Part shown: positions 16,491 to 24,548 of the stretch, piece by piece | Layout: each line of letters opens with the position of its first letter | Position numbering within the stretch: the first letter of the stretch is position 1 | Source of the DNA: Streptomyces sp. Ru72 | Lineage (GTDB): Bacteria > Actinomycetota > Actinomycetes > Streptomycetales > Streptomycetaceae | DNA: 34,523 nt | Reading direction: 5' to 3' | Assembly: GCF_002920635.1 (NCBI RefSeq) | Contig: NZ_PQSR01000085.1 | Coordinates: 1 to 34,523, forward strand | Position numbers and translations under genes: made by a program | Notes under the pieces: model-generated | What the model saw: the letters and a program-made list of their open reading frames with translations, nothing else | Databases searched by the model: none | What the model was told of the DNA's origin: nothing

Positions 16491-17642
16491 ATGTTGGACA
16501 TCGCCGACGAGCTGACCCGGTGGGTCGAGCAGGGCCGCGACTTCTCCGTGGCCACCGTGGTGGCGGTCGGCGGAAGCGCCCCCCGGCAGCCGGGTGCGGC
16601 CCTCGCGGTGGACGCCGAGGGCACGGCGATCGGCTCGGTCTCCGGCGGTTGCGTGGAGGGCGCGGTGTACGAGCTGTGCCGGCAGGCGCTCGAGGACGGC
16701 GGAACCCTCCTGGAGCGCTTCGGATACAGCGACGAGGACGCCTTCGCCGTCGGCCTGACCTGCGGCGGCGTCATCGACGTCCTGGTCACCCCCGTCCGGG
16801 CGGCCGACCCCGCCCGCCCGGTGCTCGCCTCCGCGCTGGCCGCCGCCGCGCACGGTCGGGCGGCGGCGGTGGCCCGGGTCGTGTCGGGCCCGGCGGAACT
16901 GCTCGGCAGGGCGCTGCTCGTCCACCCCGACGGCACGTGCGAGGGCGGCTTCGGCGCCCACCCGGAGCTGGACCGCACGGTGGCGGCCGAGGCGGGCGCC
17001 TTCCTCGACGCCGGACGCACCGGCACCCTGGAGATCGGAGAACGAGGATCACGTTGTGGAGCACCGCTCACGGTTCTGGTGGAATCGTCCGTTCCACCGC
17101 CCCGGATGATCGTCTTCGGAGCGATCGACTTCGCCTCCGCGCTGGTCCGCGTCGGCACGTTCCTCGGCTACCGCGTCACCGTGTGCGACGCCCGGCCCGT
17201 CTTCGCCACCCGCACCCGCTTCCCCGAGGCCGACGAGATCGTCGTCGAGTGGCCGCACCGGTACCTGGAGCGCACGGAGGTCGACGCCCGCACGGTCCTG
17301 TGCGTCCTCACCCACGACGCCAAGTTCGACGTACCGCTGCTGAAACTGGCGCTGCGCCTCCCGGTCGCCTACGTCGGCGCGATGGGCTCCCGCCGCACGC
17401 ATCTGGACCGCAACGAGCGTCTGCGCGCGGTCGGCGTCACCGAACTGGAGCTGGCGCGCCTGAGGTCCCCCATAGGCCTGGACCTCGGCGCCCGCACACC
17501 GGAGGAGACGGCCCTTTCGATCGCGGCCGAGATCGTCGCGAACCGGCGGGGCGGCAGCGGAGTCTCCCTCACCGGCGCCCACACCCCGATCCACCACGAC
17601 ACGGCAGCGGCGTCGGCCGGGCGGATCGGGTCGGTGGCCTGA
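16491..17642 (+). CDS. xdhC: XdhC-family molybdenum-cofactor insertion factor
   Basis: 383 residues from ATG 16491, with AAGGAGA six bases upstream and 50 bp after the permease. The N-terminal XdhC/CoxI domain has GGSAPRQPGAALAV and SVSGGCVEGAVYELC with its conserved Cys, then LTCGGVIDVLV. The C-terminal Rossmann domain has VFGAIDFASALVRVGTFLGY and VGAMGSRRTHLDR. XdhC binds molybdopterin, helps make the sulfurated (Mo=S) cofactor and loads it into xanthine dehydrogenase (family knowledge). Its position at the end of the operon is the usual one. It ends 18 bp before a convergent methyltransferase gene. Confidence 0.92.
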   Translation: MLDIADELTRWVEQGRDFSVATVVAVGGSAPRQPGAALAVDAEGTAIGSVSGGCVEGAVYELCRQALEDGGTLLERFGYSDEDAFAVGLTCGGVIDVLVTPVRAADPARPVLASALAAAAHGRAAAVARVVSGPAELLGRALLVHPDGTCEGGFGAHPELDRTVAAEAGAFLDAGRTGTLEIGERGSRCGAPLTVLVESSVPPPRMIVFGAIDFASALVRVGTFLGYRVTVCDARPVFATRTRFPEADEIVVEWPHRYLERTEVDARTVLCVLTHDAKFDVPLLKLALRLPVAYVGAMGSRRTHLDRNERLRAVGVTELELARLRSPIGLDLGARTPEETALSIAAEIVANRRGGSGVSLTGAHTPIHHDTAAASAGRIGSVA

Positions 17643-17660
17643 CCGGGCGCGTGTCCCGGG

Positions 17661-18443
17661 TCATCGGCCGGAGGGCGGGCGCCGTGCGGTGAGCACGGGC
17701 TGGTAGTACCCACTGAGGTCCGGGGCGTGCCAGGTGATGCCGGTGAAACCGGCTTCGGCGGCCAACTCCGCCAGCTGTGCGCGGGTCAGCGCCCAGTAGG
17801 TGGTCCGGCGCACTCTGACGTCCCAGGTGTCCCCCTCGGGGACCAGCTGGAAGTGCTCCAGGCCGTAGCGCTCGCCGTCCTCGTGCCAGTGCCAGAGCTG
17901 GAAGGTGATCACCTGGCCGTCGGACGTCCGCGTGACCCGGGGCGGTGTCGCCGTGGGTCTGTCCCTGCGGGCCTCCTCGTAGTCCCGGACCGTGATCACC
18001 AGCAGCCCGTCGTCGCGGAGCACCCGCCGCAGACCGCGGAGCGCCGCCCCGACGTCCTGCGCGGTGAGCAGGTGCGGGAGCGAGTTGTCGGCGCAGACGA
18101 CGACGTCGAAGACCGACGCCCTGAAGGGCGGCAGACGCATGTCCGCGGCAGCCGCCGCAAGGGCCGCCCCACGGACGCTCGCCTCGGCGGCGGCGCGTGC
18201 GGCGGCGACGGGGCTCAGGTCGCTGCCGACGACCCGGTGCCCGGCCAGGGCGAGCCCGATCGCCTGGGTCCCGATCCCGCAGGAACAGTCCAGGACCCGG
18301 TGCGGCCCCGCCCCGAGGTGCTGACGGAGCAGCCCGCCCAGCACCTCGGCCTGATGGGCCATGCTCGTGTCCCAGTCCGCGAAGATCAGGTGGTAGTCGG
18401 GGGCCAAGTGGTCGTAGAAGTCCCGCACCGACGAGTCACGCAT
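17661..18443 (-). CDS. Class I SAM-dependent methyltransferase (third gene of operon)
   Basis: 260 residues from ATG 18443. The protein starts RDFYDHLAPDYHLIFADWDT, a layout shared with glycine/sarcosine N-methyltransferase-like enzymes. SAM motif I is VLDCSCGIGTQAIGLA, and motif II contains VVGSDLSP. The post-I acid box is VFDVVVCADNSLPHL. The C-terminal half has an all-beta insertion (QLWHWHEDGERYGLEHFQLV) before a terminal helix-strand pair. The substrate is unknown; a small molecule is likely. It follows the second methyltransferase by 17 bp and so is probably co-transcribed with it and the SRPBCC gene. The ribosome site is weak and close (GGGAG). Confidence 0.85.
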   Translation of the reverse strand: MRDSSVRDFYDHLAPDYHLIFADWDTSMAHQAEVLGGLLRQHLGAGPHRVLDCSCGIGTQAIGLALAGHRVVGSDLSPVAAARAAAEASVRGAALAAAAADMRLPPFRASVFDVVVCADNSLPHLLTAQDVGAALRGLRRVLRDDGLLVITVRDYEEARRDRPTATPPRVTRTSDGQVITFQLWHWHEDGERYGLEHFQLVPEGDTWDVRVRRTTYWALTRAQLAELAAEAGFTGITWHAPDLSGYYQPVLTARRPPSGR

Positions 18444-18460
18444 GCTCCCACCGCTTCCGG

Positions 18461-19111
18461 CTACTGCGTGCGCTTGCGGGCGAGGAGGTAGCACTGCGGG
18501 GACTTCTCCGAGCCCTCGGCGGCGCGTACGAGTCGGGCGATCTCCTCGAAGCCGGCGTCCGTCAGCAGGTCGGAGACGTGCTCGGGCCGGACGTAGTAGA
18601 CGTCGAGGGACAGGTCGTGCCCGTAGGCGTGGCCCAGGTGCCGGCGTTCGTCGCCCACCTTGAAGGCCGTCAGCAGGTGACCGCCCGGCGCCAGCACCCG
18701 GTGGAACTCGGCGAAGCAGACGGGCAGTTCGCGGGGCGGCGTGTGCACCGTGGAGTACCAGGCGAGGGCGCCCGCGAGCGTGCCGTCCGCGATGTCGAGG
18801 CCGGTCATCGAACCCACCTCGAACCGCAGCGCGGGGTGCGCACGCCGGGCCACGGCCACCATCCCCGGGGACAGGTCGACCCCGAAGGCGTCGAGCCCGA
18901 GCTTGTCCAGATGGCTCGTCACCCGGCCCGGCCCGCAGCCCAGGTCCCCGACCGGTCCGCCCCCTGCGGCCAGCACCCGCTCGGCGAACACCCTCAGCAT
19001 GGCCCGGTCGAAGGGACTGTCGTCCAGGGCGTTCCCGAGCAGTCGGTCGTAGTCCGCGGCGACGGTGTCGTACGACGCCCGGGTGGTCTCCAGGTGCGTG
19101 GCATCGGTCAT
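18461..19111 (-). CDS. Class I SAM-dependent methyltransferase (second gene of operon)
   Basis: 216 residues starting MTDATHLETTRASYDTVAADY, typical of Methyltransf_25/11 enzymes. SAM motif I is VGDLGCGPGRVTSHL and motif II is AFGVDLSPGMVAVA. LAPGGHLLTAFKVGDE follows. Its ATG overlaps the stop of the SRPBCC gene by four bases (ATGA), so the two are translationally coupled. It is unlike the following methyltransferase in detail, so they are probably not recent duplicates. The substrate is unknown. Confidence 0.88.
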   Translation of the reverse strand: MTDATHLETTRASYDTVAADYDRLLGNALDDSPFDRAMLRVFAERVLAAGGGPVGDLGCGPGRVTSHLDKLGLDAFGVDLSPGMVAVARRAHPALRFEVGSMTGLDIADGTLAGALAWYSTVHTPPRELPVCFAEFHRVLAPGGHLLTAFKVGDERRHLGHAYGHDLSLDVYYVRPEHVSDLLTDAGFEEIARLVRAAEGSEKSPQCYLLARKRTQ

Positions 19112-19575
19112 GACCGTGGACTGTAGACGCCGTCACCGACACCGGGATCCGGGCCCTGCCTGAGCAGTGCGTCCATCACGCGGCCGAACATCCGTCGGGC
19201 CAGCCACCCGAGCGGCCGGTCGAAGAGCCCGGGCAGCAGGCGCACGGCCAGTTCCTCCCGCCACCCCACGCTCGACCCCGTTTCCCCGTGCGGACGCACC
19301 TCGAACTCCGCCCAGCCGGTGACGACACCGCCCCGTTTGACGATGCGGCACCTGGTCGGCGGCCGCCAGTCGACCACTTCCATCGGGTCGTCGAAGCCCA
19401 GAGGTCCGACCCCGGAGCGGGCCACGAACACCGTGCCCACGCCCGTCGGCCCGGTCGTCAGCACCGTGACGCGGGTCAGCGGCACCCTGTCGGCGTGGCG
19501 CGGCCAGTCCGTGAGCCGGAGCCAGGCCTGCTCGACCGGGAGCGGGGTGACGCGTTCGAGCCGGAAGAGGACCAC
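19108..19575 (-). CDS. SRPBCC (START-like) family protein, first gene of operon
   Basis: 155 residues. The N-terminal strand RLERVTPLPVEQAWLRLTDW and the segment GTVFVARSGVGPLGFDDPMEV are typical of polyketide cyclase/dehydrase-like SRPBCC proteins, which form a deep hydrophobic ligand cavity. A basic C-terminal helix (FDRPLGWLARRMFGRVMDALL) closes the fold. Such proteins bind, cyclise or carry hydrophobic small molecules (family knowledge). It heads the SRPBCC-methyltransferase-methyltransferase operon and is divergent from the P450 gene with about 170 bp between them. A biosynthetic tailoring role is possible but unproven. Confidence 0.8.
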   Translation of the reverse strand: MVLFRLERVTPLPVEQAWLRLTDWPRHADRVPLTRVTVLTTGPTGVGTVFVARSGVGPLGFDDPMEVVDWRPPTRCRIVKRGGVVTGWAEFEVRPHGETGSSVGWREELAVRLLPGLFDRPLGWLARRMFGRVMDALLRQGPDPGVGDGVYSPRS

Positions 19576-19744
19576 CGGGGGATCGTACGCAACCGGTGTC
19601 CCCGTTCACCTGAGCCACGCCCGGTGCCGGACGGGCGACAACGTGTCCTTCTCCGCCAGGAAGGGGAGGATCACGACGCTCTCCCGGGCGTTCGCATCCG
19701 GCCCGGTGATCCACCAACCGTCACACGACGAAACGGAGTCTTTC

Positions 19745-20950
19745 GTGCAGGACCAGCCCCACGTCATCGACCCCACCGGCGCCGACCTCCACGCCGAGGC
19801 GGCCCTGCTGCGGGAGCGCGGCCCGGTCGCACTGGTCGAACTGCCCGCCGGGATACGGGCCTGGGCACCCACCCGGTACGAGGTCCTCAGGCAACTGCTC
19901 GCCGACGACCGCGTCTCCAAGGACCCCAACCTGCACTGGCCGGCCTGGATCTCCGGCGAGTACCGCGAGACGTGGATCAACTCCTGGGTCGGCGTGACCA
20001 ACATGTTCACGGCCTACGGCGCCGATCACCGACGGCTGCGCAAGCTGGTCTCGCCCGCCTTCACCAAGCGCCGAACGGACGTGCTGAGGCCCCGTATCGA
20101 GGCCATCAGCACCGAACTCCTCGACCGCATGGCCGAACTCCCCGATGGCCGGGCCGACTTACGGGCGGCGTACGCGCATCCGCTGCCCATGCGCCTGATC
20201 TGTGAGATGTTCGGGCTCCCCGACGAGCGGCAGGCCGATATGGCGCGCCTCGTCGAGGCCAACATGGCCACCACCGGCACCGCCGAACAGGCCATGGCCG
20301 TCTGGCAGGAGGTGCACACGCTGCTCGCCGAGCTGGTCGCCGACAAACGCCGGAACCCCGGCGACGACATGACGAGCGCGCTGATCGCCGCACGGGACGA
20401 AGAGGGGTCCCGCCTCAGCGAGACAGAGCTGATCGACACACTCCTGCTTGTCATCGGCGCCGGTCACGAGACGACCGTCAACCTCATCGGCAACGCGGTG
20501 CACGCCCTGCTCAGCCACCCGGACCAGCTCGCCCTGGTGCGTGCCGGCGAGGTCGCCTGGAGCGAGGTCATCGAGGAGACCCTGCGCTGGGCTCCCTCGA
20601 TCGCCAACCTCCCCCTGCGGTACGCCGTCGAGGACATCAAGCTCCCCGACGGCAGCGTGATCGGGCGCGGGGACGCCGTCTTCGCGACGTACCTGTCCGC
20701 CGGGCTCGACCCGCTCCGGCACGGCGAGGACGCGGGCCGCTTCGACGTCACCCGCGCCGACAAGGAACACCTCGCGTTCGGCCACGGTGTCCACTACTGC
20801 GTCGGTGCCCCGCTGGCCCGCCTGGAGGCGTCCGTCGCGCTCCCCGCTCTCTTCGACCGCTTCCCGGAGCTGGGGCCGGACGGCCCGGTCGAGCAGGTGC
20901 AGTCGTTCATCGCGTACGGCTACCGGGAGATCCCGGTGCGGCTGCGCTGA
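19745..20950 (+). CDS. Cytochrome P450, bacterial class I (CYP107-like)
   Basis: 401 residues from the GTG at 19745, with CGGAG about seven bases upstream; this is a normal length for a soluble actinobacterial P450. The I-helix oxygen motif is AGHETT (239-244), the K-helix ExxR is ETLR (278-281), and the haem loop is FGHGVHYCVGAPLARLE with the thiolate ligand Cys352. The enzyme would use ferredoxin and ferredoxin reductase partners encoded elsewhere; none is adjacent. P450s of this type hydroxylate macrolides, steroids or fatty acids (family knowledge). The 12-bp gap to the convergent deacetylase gene contains a small GGCCC/GGGCC hairpin. Confidence 0.93.
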   Translation: MQDQPHVIDPTGADLHAEAALLRERGPVALVELPAGIRAWAPTRYEVLRQLLADDRVSKDPNLHWPAWISGEYRETWINSWVGVTNMFTAYGADHRRLRKLVSPAFTKRRTDVLRPRIEAISTELLDRMAELPDGRADLRAAYAHPLPMRLICEMFGLPDERQADMARLVEANMATTGTAEQAMAVWQEVHTLLAELVADKRRNPGDDMTSALIAARDEEGSRLSETELIDTLLLVIGAGHETTVNLIGNAVHALLSHPDQLALVRAGEVAWSEVIEETLRWAPSIANLPLRYAVEDIKLPDGSVIGRGDAVFATYLSAGLDPLRHGEDAGRFDVTRADKEHLAFGHGVHYCVGAPLARLEASVALPALFDRFPELGPDGPVEQVQSFIAYGYREIPVRLR

Positions 20951-20962
20951 GCCGGCGGCCCG

Positions 20963-21742
20963 TCAGGGCCGGTACACCTCGCCCGGCTTCGCCTTCCCCG
21001 GCGCCAGCAGCTGCGGCACGGTGACGAACACGTATCCCCGCTCCTTCAGCGCGTCGATGATCCCGGGCACCGCGGGGACGGTGCCCGGGTAGAGGTCGTG
21101 CAGCAGGATGATCCCGTCCCGGGACGCCTGGTCCAGGACGCGCTTCTTGATCACAGCCGGGTCGTAGGTCATGTAGTCCTTGGCCGTCACGCTCCACAGC
21201 ACCTCGGCGAGGCCCAGCTCGCGGCAGATGCCGTGCACGGTGTCGTTCGTACGGCCCTGCGGTGGGCGCATCAGCGTGGGCCGGTGCCCGGTGAGCCTCT
21301 CTATCGCCTCGTCCGGCTTCTGGAGCTCCTCGCGTATCTGCTGCGGAGAGAGCTCGGTGAGGATCTTGTGGTCCCAGGTGTGGCTCGCCACCTCGTGCCC
21401 CTCGGCGGCCATCCGCTTGACGAGTTCCGGGTACTTCTCGATGTGCCGCTTGCCGAGGAGGAAGAACGTCGCGGGGACCTTCTTCTCCTTCAGGATGTCG
21501 AGCAGCCGCGCCGAGTTCTCGCTCGGCCCGGCGTCGAAGGTCAGCGCGATGCACTTGGCCTCGCGGCAGTCGACTGTGCCGAGCCGGGCCGGAGCGCCCT
21601 CGGCGGCACGTCCTCGGACGGTGCTGGGCTCGGTGGTGCGCAGTGTGGTGCACCCCGAGAGCGCGAAGGTCATGGTGGCGAGCAAAGCAGCCGTCACGCG
21701 CAACCCTGCCGCATGTCTGTTCGTCTTCCCCGTCGCAGGCAT
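20963..21742 (-). CDS. NodB-type polysaccharide deacetylase lipoprotein
   Basis: 259 residues from ATG 21742. The signal peptide ends in the lipobox ALSGC (Cys31), so the protein is anchored outside the membrane. NodB motifs are ALTFDAGP (motif 1, with Ala71 in place of the second Asp of TFDDGP), SHTWDH (metal His pair), LMRPPQGRTND (motif 3) and IILLHD (motif 5). It likely removes N-acetyl groups from a cell wall glycan. The TFDAGP form also occurs in other actinobacterial members, so activity is not excluded. No ribosome site precedes the ATG. A TATAGT -10-like hexamer ends six bases before it, suggesting a leaderless mRNA. A 36-bp palindrome covers this promoter. Confidence 0.85.
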   Translation of the reverse strand: MPATGKTNRHAAGLRVTAALLATMTFALSGCTTLRTTEPSTVRGRAAEGAPARLGTVDCREAKCIALTFDAGPSENSARLLDILKEKKVPATFFLLGKRHIEKYPELVKRMAAEGHEVASHTWDHKILTELSPQQIREELQKPDEAIERLTGHRPTLMRPPQGRTNDTVHGICRELGLAEVLWSVTAKDYMTYDPAVIKKRVLDQASRDGIILLHDLYPGTVPAVPGIIDALKERGYVFVTVPQLLAPGKAKPGEVYRP

Positions 21743-21747
21743 GGAGT

Positions 21748-21783
21748 GACTATACATGCAGTGTATACACTGCATGTATAGTC
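21748..21783. promoter_or_regulatory. Perfect 36-bp palindrome at the deacetylase promoter
   Basis: The half-site is GACTATACATGCAGTGTA, followed by its exact reverse complement, centred between 21765 and 21766. It is strikingly AT-rich for this genome. It contains two overlapping TATAC-N7-GTATA type dyads. It covers the probable -10 (TATAGT on the minus strand) of the deacetylase gene, so it is probably a repressor operator; a cruciform or a protein-binding end is less likely. Confidence 0.7.
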
Positions 21784-21806
21784 CTCTCGAGTCCTCTGAA
21801 GTCCTC
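21780..21806. repeat. Three 10-bp-phased copies of AGTCCTC
   Basis: Exact heptamers AGTCCTC begin at 21780, 21790 and 21800, each separated by 3 bp and so in the same helical face. Read on the deacetylase strand they are GAGGACT. They lie directly upstream of its promoter and abut the 36-bp palindrome. The arrangement resembles an activator array, but no regulator is known. Confidence 0.55.
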
Positions 21807-21821
21807 GGGTCGGGGTTGGGC

Positions 21822-23156
21822 TCAGACGTCCAGCAACTCCCGCGCCCTTACGGGTAGCCCGGTCTCGAACGACCGGTTCGCGGCCAGCCCCGTCACCAGG
21901 GAGCGTGCCCCGTCCGTGGCGTCCGCCGCCCGCCCCAGCGGATCCTCGGCGCGCTCGCCGAACAGGTCCGCCAGCATCCGCACGTCCCCACCGCCGTGCC
22001 CGCCCTCGCCGGTCGCCACCCTCACCTCGCGCGGCCGCTCCCAGAACCGGCGCAGCAGCAGTTCGGTCCGCCCCGCCCGCGCGTCGGTCCCGGCTCCGTG
22101 CAGCACCGGGCCGGTGGCGCCGTCCCGCGTCCGGCGCGGCGACCACGTGGACTCCTCGACCAGCAGCTCCAGCCGCCCCTCGCTGCCGTTGAAGGCGATG
22201 CGATAGCCCTCCCAGGGCGCGTACGCGGTGAGGTGGTACGTCAGGGTCGCGCCGGACGCGTACCGCACGATGACCGCCATGTCGTCCTCGATGGTCACAC
22301 CCGGACCGAACACGTTCTGGTCCCGGTGGTAGCCGTCCTCCCGTTCCGCGTCCAGGTACAGCGCGCCGAGCACCGGCGAGTCCGCGAGGTGCAGCGCGAA
22401 GGGGTCGCCGTCGGCCGCCGGGGAGCCGTGCGCACGCCGGTACGGGCGGGCCAGGCCCCGGCGCCCTCCGGCCTCGTCGCCGTAGAAGAAGAGACCGCCC
22501 TGCGCGAAGACGGTCTCGGGCCGGGAGCCCAGCCACCAGTTGACCAGGTCGAAGTGGTGGGTCGCCTTGTGCACCATGAGTCCCCCGGAGTTGGCCTTCT
22601 CCCGGTGCCAGCGGCGGAAGTAGTCGGCGCCGTGCCGCAGATCGAGCAGCCACTCGAAGTGGACCGAGCCGACCTCGCCGATCTCACCGGCCGCCAGCAG
22701 CTCCCGTACCGTCGAATGCACCGGGTTGTAGCGGTAGTTGAAGGCCACCCGGATCTCGCGGCCGGTGCGGCGTCGGGTGTCCAGGATACGGCGGGCCCGC
22801 CGGGCGTCCGTCGTCATCGGCTTCTCGGTGACCACGTCGCAGCCCGCCTCCAGGGCGGCCACGATGTAGTGGTCGTGCGTGCGGTCCACACTGCACACCA
22901 CCACCAGATCGATGCGCTCGCGACGCAGCATCAGCTCGAAGTCCTCGGCGGCGTACGCCGGTACGGGCGGGCGGCCGGGGTGATCGGCGGTGATCCAGTC
23001 GTTGTGGACGGCCATGCGGTGGGCGTTGACGTCGCAGAAGCCGGCCAGTTCGATCCGGTCCGCGTAGGGCCCTGACAGGGCCTCGGTGAAGAGCCGGGCG
23101 CGGGCGCCCAGACCCACGACGGCGGCGCGGCGGCGAGGTGCGGTGTCGGAAGACAT
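21822..23156 (-). CDS. Gfo/Idh/MocA-family NAD(P)-dependent oxidoreductase
   Basis: 444 residues from ATG 23156, with GGAG about eight bases upstream. The N-terminal Rossmann fold has AAVVGLGARARLFTEAL, and the family signature EKPMTTD closes it. The substrate domain has GGLMVHKATHHFDLVNWWLG, with the conserved Asp/His positions of the active site, and FNYRYNPVHSTVREL. Relatives oxidise or reduce sugars, inositols or their derivatives (family knowledge). It is divergent from a sugar ABC transporter and shares a LacI-type operator with it. The imported sugar is probably its substrate or precursor. The length is at the long end for the family because of an acidic insertion near residues 255-290. 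Confidence 0.88.
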   Translation of the reverse strand: MSSDTAPRRRAAVVGLGARARLFTEALSGPYADRIELAGFCDVNAHRMAVHNDWITADHPGRPPVPAYAAEDFELMLRRERIDLVVVCSVDRTHDHYIVAALEAGCDVVTEKPMTTDARRARRILDTRRRTGREIRVAFNYRYNPVHSTVRELLAAGEIGEVGSVHFEWLLDLRHGADYFRRWHREKANSGGLMVHKATHHFDLVNWWLGSRPETVFAQGGLFFYGDEAGGRRGLARPYRRAHGSPAADGDPFALHLADSPVLGALYLDAEREDGYHRDQNVFGPGVTIEDDMAVIVRYASGATLTYHLTAYAPWEGYRIAFNGSEGRLELLVEESTWSPRRTRDGATGPVLHGAGTDARAGRTELLLRRFWERPREVRVATGEGGHGGGDVRMLADLFGERAEDPLGRAADATDGARSLVTGLAANRSFETGLPVRARELLDV

Positions 23157-23233
23157 GCTCGGGCTCCGTCCCACGGAAGCGGTGCAGAGGGCTTGTTGTG
23201 ACATCCGGACCATACCTAGGGTCACTGGAAGCG

Positions 23234-23247
23234 TGTAAGCGCTTTCT
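23234..23247. promoter_or_regulatory. LacI-family operator between oxidoreductase and sugar ABC genes
   Basis: TGTAAGCGCTTTCT contains the perfect core AAGCGCTT and fits the LacI/GalR-type consensus (TGnAAnCGnTTnCA). It is 18 bp before the ABC gene start and 78 bp before the divergent start, so it could control both. No LacI-family gene is in the window. Confidence 0.65.
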
Positions 23248-23264
23248 GGCGAGAGGGGTGACCC

Positions 23265-24548
23265 ATGCCCGCAAACAGGACGAGGGTGTCCTGCTCAGTG
23301 GCCGTGGTGCTGGGGCTGTGCGCGGCGCTGTCCGGCTGCGGCGGCACCGATGACGGCGGCTCAGGCGGAAAAGTGGTGCTCCGCTACACCTGGTGGGGCA
23401 ACCCGGACCGCGCCGCGAGAACCGAGAAGGCCGTCGCGCTCTTCGAGCAACGACACCCCGGCATCCGGGTGCAGACGTCGTTCTCCGGCTACGACGCCTA
23501 CAAGCAGAAGCTGGCCACCCAGGCCGCCGGCGGTGACGCGCCCGACGTGATGCAACTCGACTACCGCATGATCGACCAGTACGCCTCCGGTGGCGTCCTC
23601 CTCGACCTCGGCACCCAGAAGGCGGCCCTGGACACCGGGGAGATCGATGCGGGGCTCCTCGCCACCGGGAGGCTGGACGGCAGACAGTACGCGATCCCGC
23701 AGGGGCGAGGCACCGAGACGGTCGCGTACGACCCCAAGGAGTGGAAGGCGTCCGGCGTCGCCCTGCCCCGCAAGGGCTGGACCTGGAGTCAGTGGGCGGA
23801 CGCCATGCGGCAGTTGGCGAAGAAGACCGGCAAACCCGGCGGCACCGACCCCGGGCAGAGCGAGGACGCCTTCGAGGTCTGGCTGCGCGGCCAGGGCAAG
23901 TCCCTCTACACCAAGGACCGGCGGCTCGGCTTCACCGCCGACGACCTGACCCGCTGGTGGACCTTCACCGACCGACTGCGCCGCGAGGGCGCCGTATCAC
24001 CCGCCGAGCAGACCACCCAGCTCGACGGTTCCGTCGAGAACACCCCGCTGGGTCGCGGCAAGGCGGTGTCCGACGCCAACTGGGACGCTCCCGCGAGCGG
24101 TTTCCTCGCCCTCGTGCCCGACGGGGTCGCCCTCGCGCCGATGCCCTCGGGCGAGAACGGCACCCCCGGCCAGTACTTCAAGCCGTCGATGTTCATGGGC
24201 GTCGCCAAGCACACCTCCCATCCCAAGGAGGCCGCCGAGCTGATCGACTTCATGATCAACGACCCGGAGGCCGGCGCCGTCCTCGGCGCGGCCCGCGGCA
24301 TCCCCGTCAACGAGAGCCTCCGGAAGAAGCTCGCCCCCACCCTCAAGGACTTCGACAAGACCATCGCCGACTACCAGTCCTCCCTCGAGGGCGACCTCAA
24401 GGCCCCGCCGCAGGCGCCCCCCTCCGGCGACAACGCGCTGCAGACCACCTTCCAGCGCGACTACGACCAGGTGTCGTACGAGCGGATGTCGCCCCGCGAA
24501 GCGGCGAAGAACTACATCACCGAAGCGAAGGCGGAGCTGAGGTCATGA
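23265..24548 (+). CDS. Sugar ABC transporter substrate-binding lipoprotein
   Basis: 427 residues. The signal peptide ends in the lipobox ALSGC, with Cys25 lipidated. The mature protein is a family 1 extracellular solute-binding protein: VVLRYTWWGNPDRAARTEKA, then FEQRHPGIRVQTSFSGYDAY and APDVMQLDYRMIDQYASGG. It captures a carbohydrate outside the cell for the two permeases that follow. The specific sugar cannot be read from the sequence. GAGGGG precedes the ATG. Its stop overlaps the next start by ATGA, so the three transport genes are coupled. Confidence 0.92.
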   Translation: MPANRTRVSCSVAVVLGLCAALSGCGGTDDGGSGGKVVLRYTWWGNPDRAARTEKAVALFEQRHPGIRVQTSFSGYDAYKQKLATQAAGGDAPDVMQLDYRMIDQYASGGVLLDLGTQKAALDTGEIDAGLLATGRLDGRQYAIPQGRGTETVAYDPKEWKASGVALPRKGWTWSQWADAMRQLAKKTGKPGGTDPGQSEDAFEVWLRGQGKSLYTKDRRLGFTADDLTRWWTFTDRLRREGAVSPAEQTTQLDGSVENTPLGRGKAVSDANWDAPASGFLALVPDGVALAPMPSGENGTPGQYFKPSMFMGVAKHTSHPKEAAELIDFMINDPEAGAVLGAARGIPVNESLRKKLAPTLKDFDKTIADYQSSLEGDLKAPPQAPPSGDNALQTTFQRDYDQVSYERMSPREAAKNYITEAKAELRS

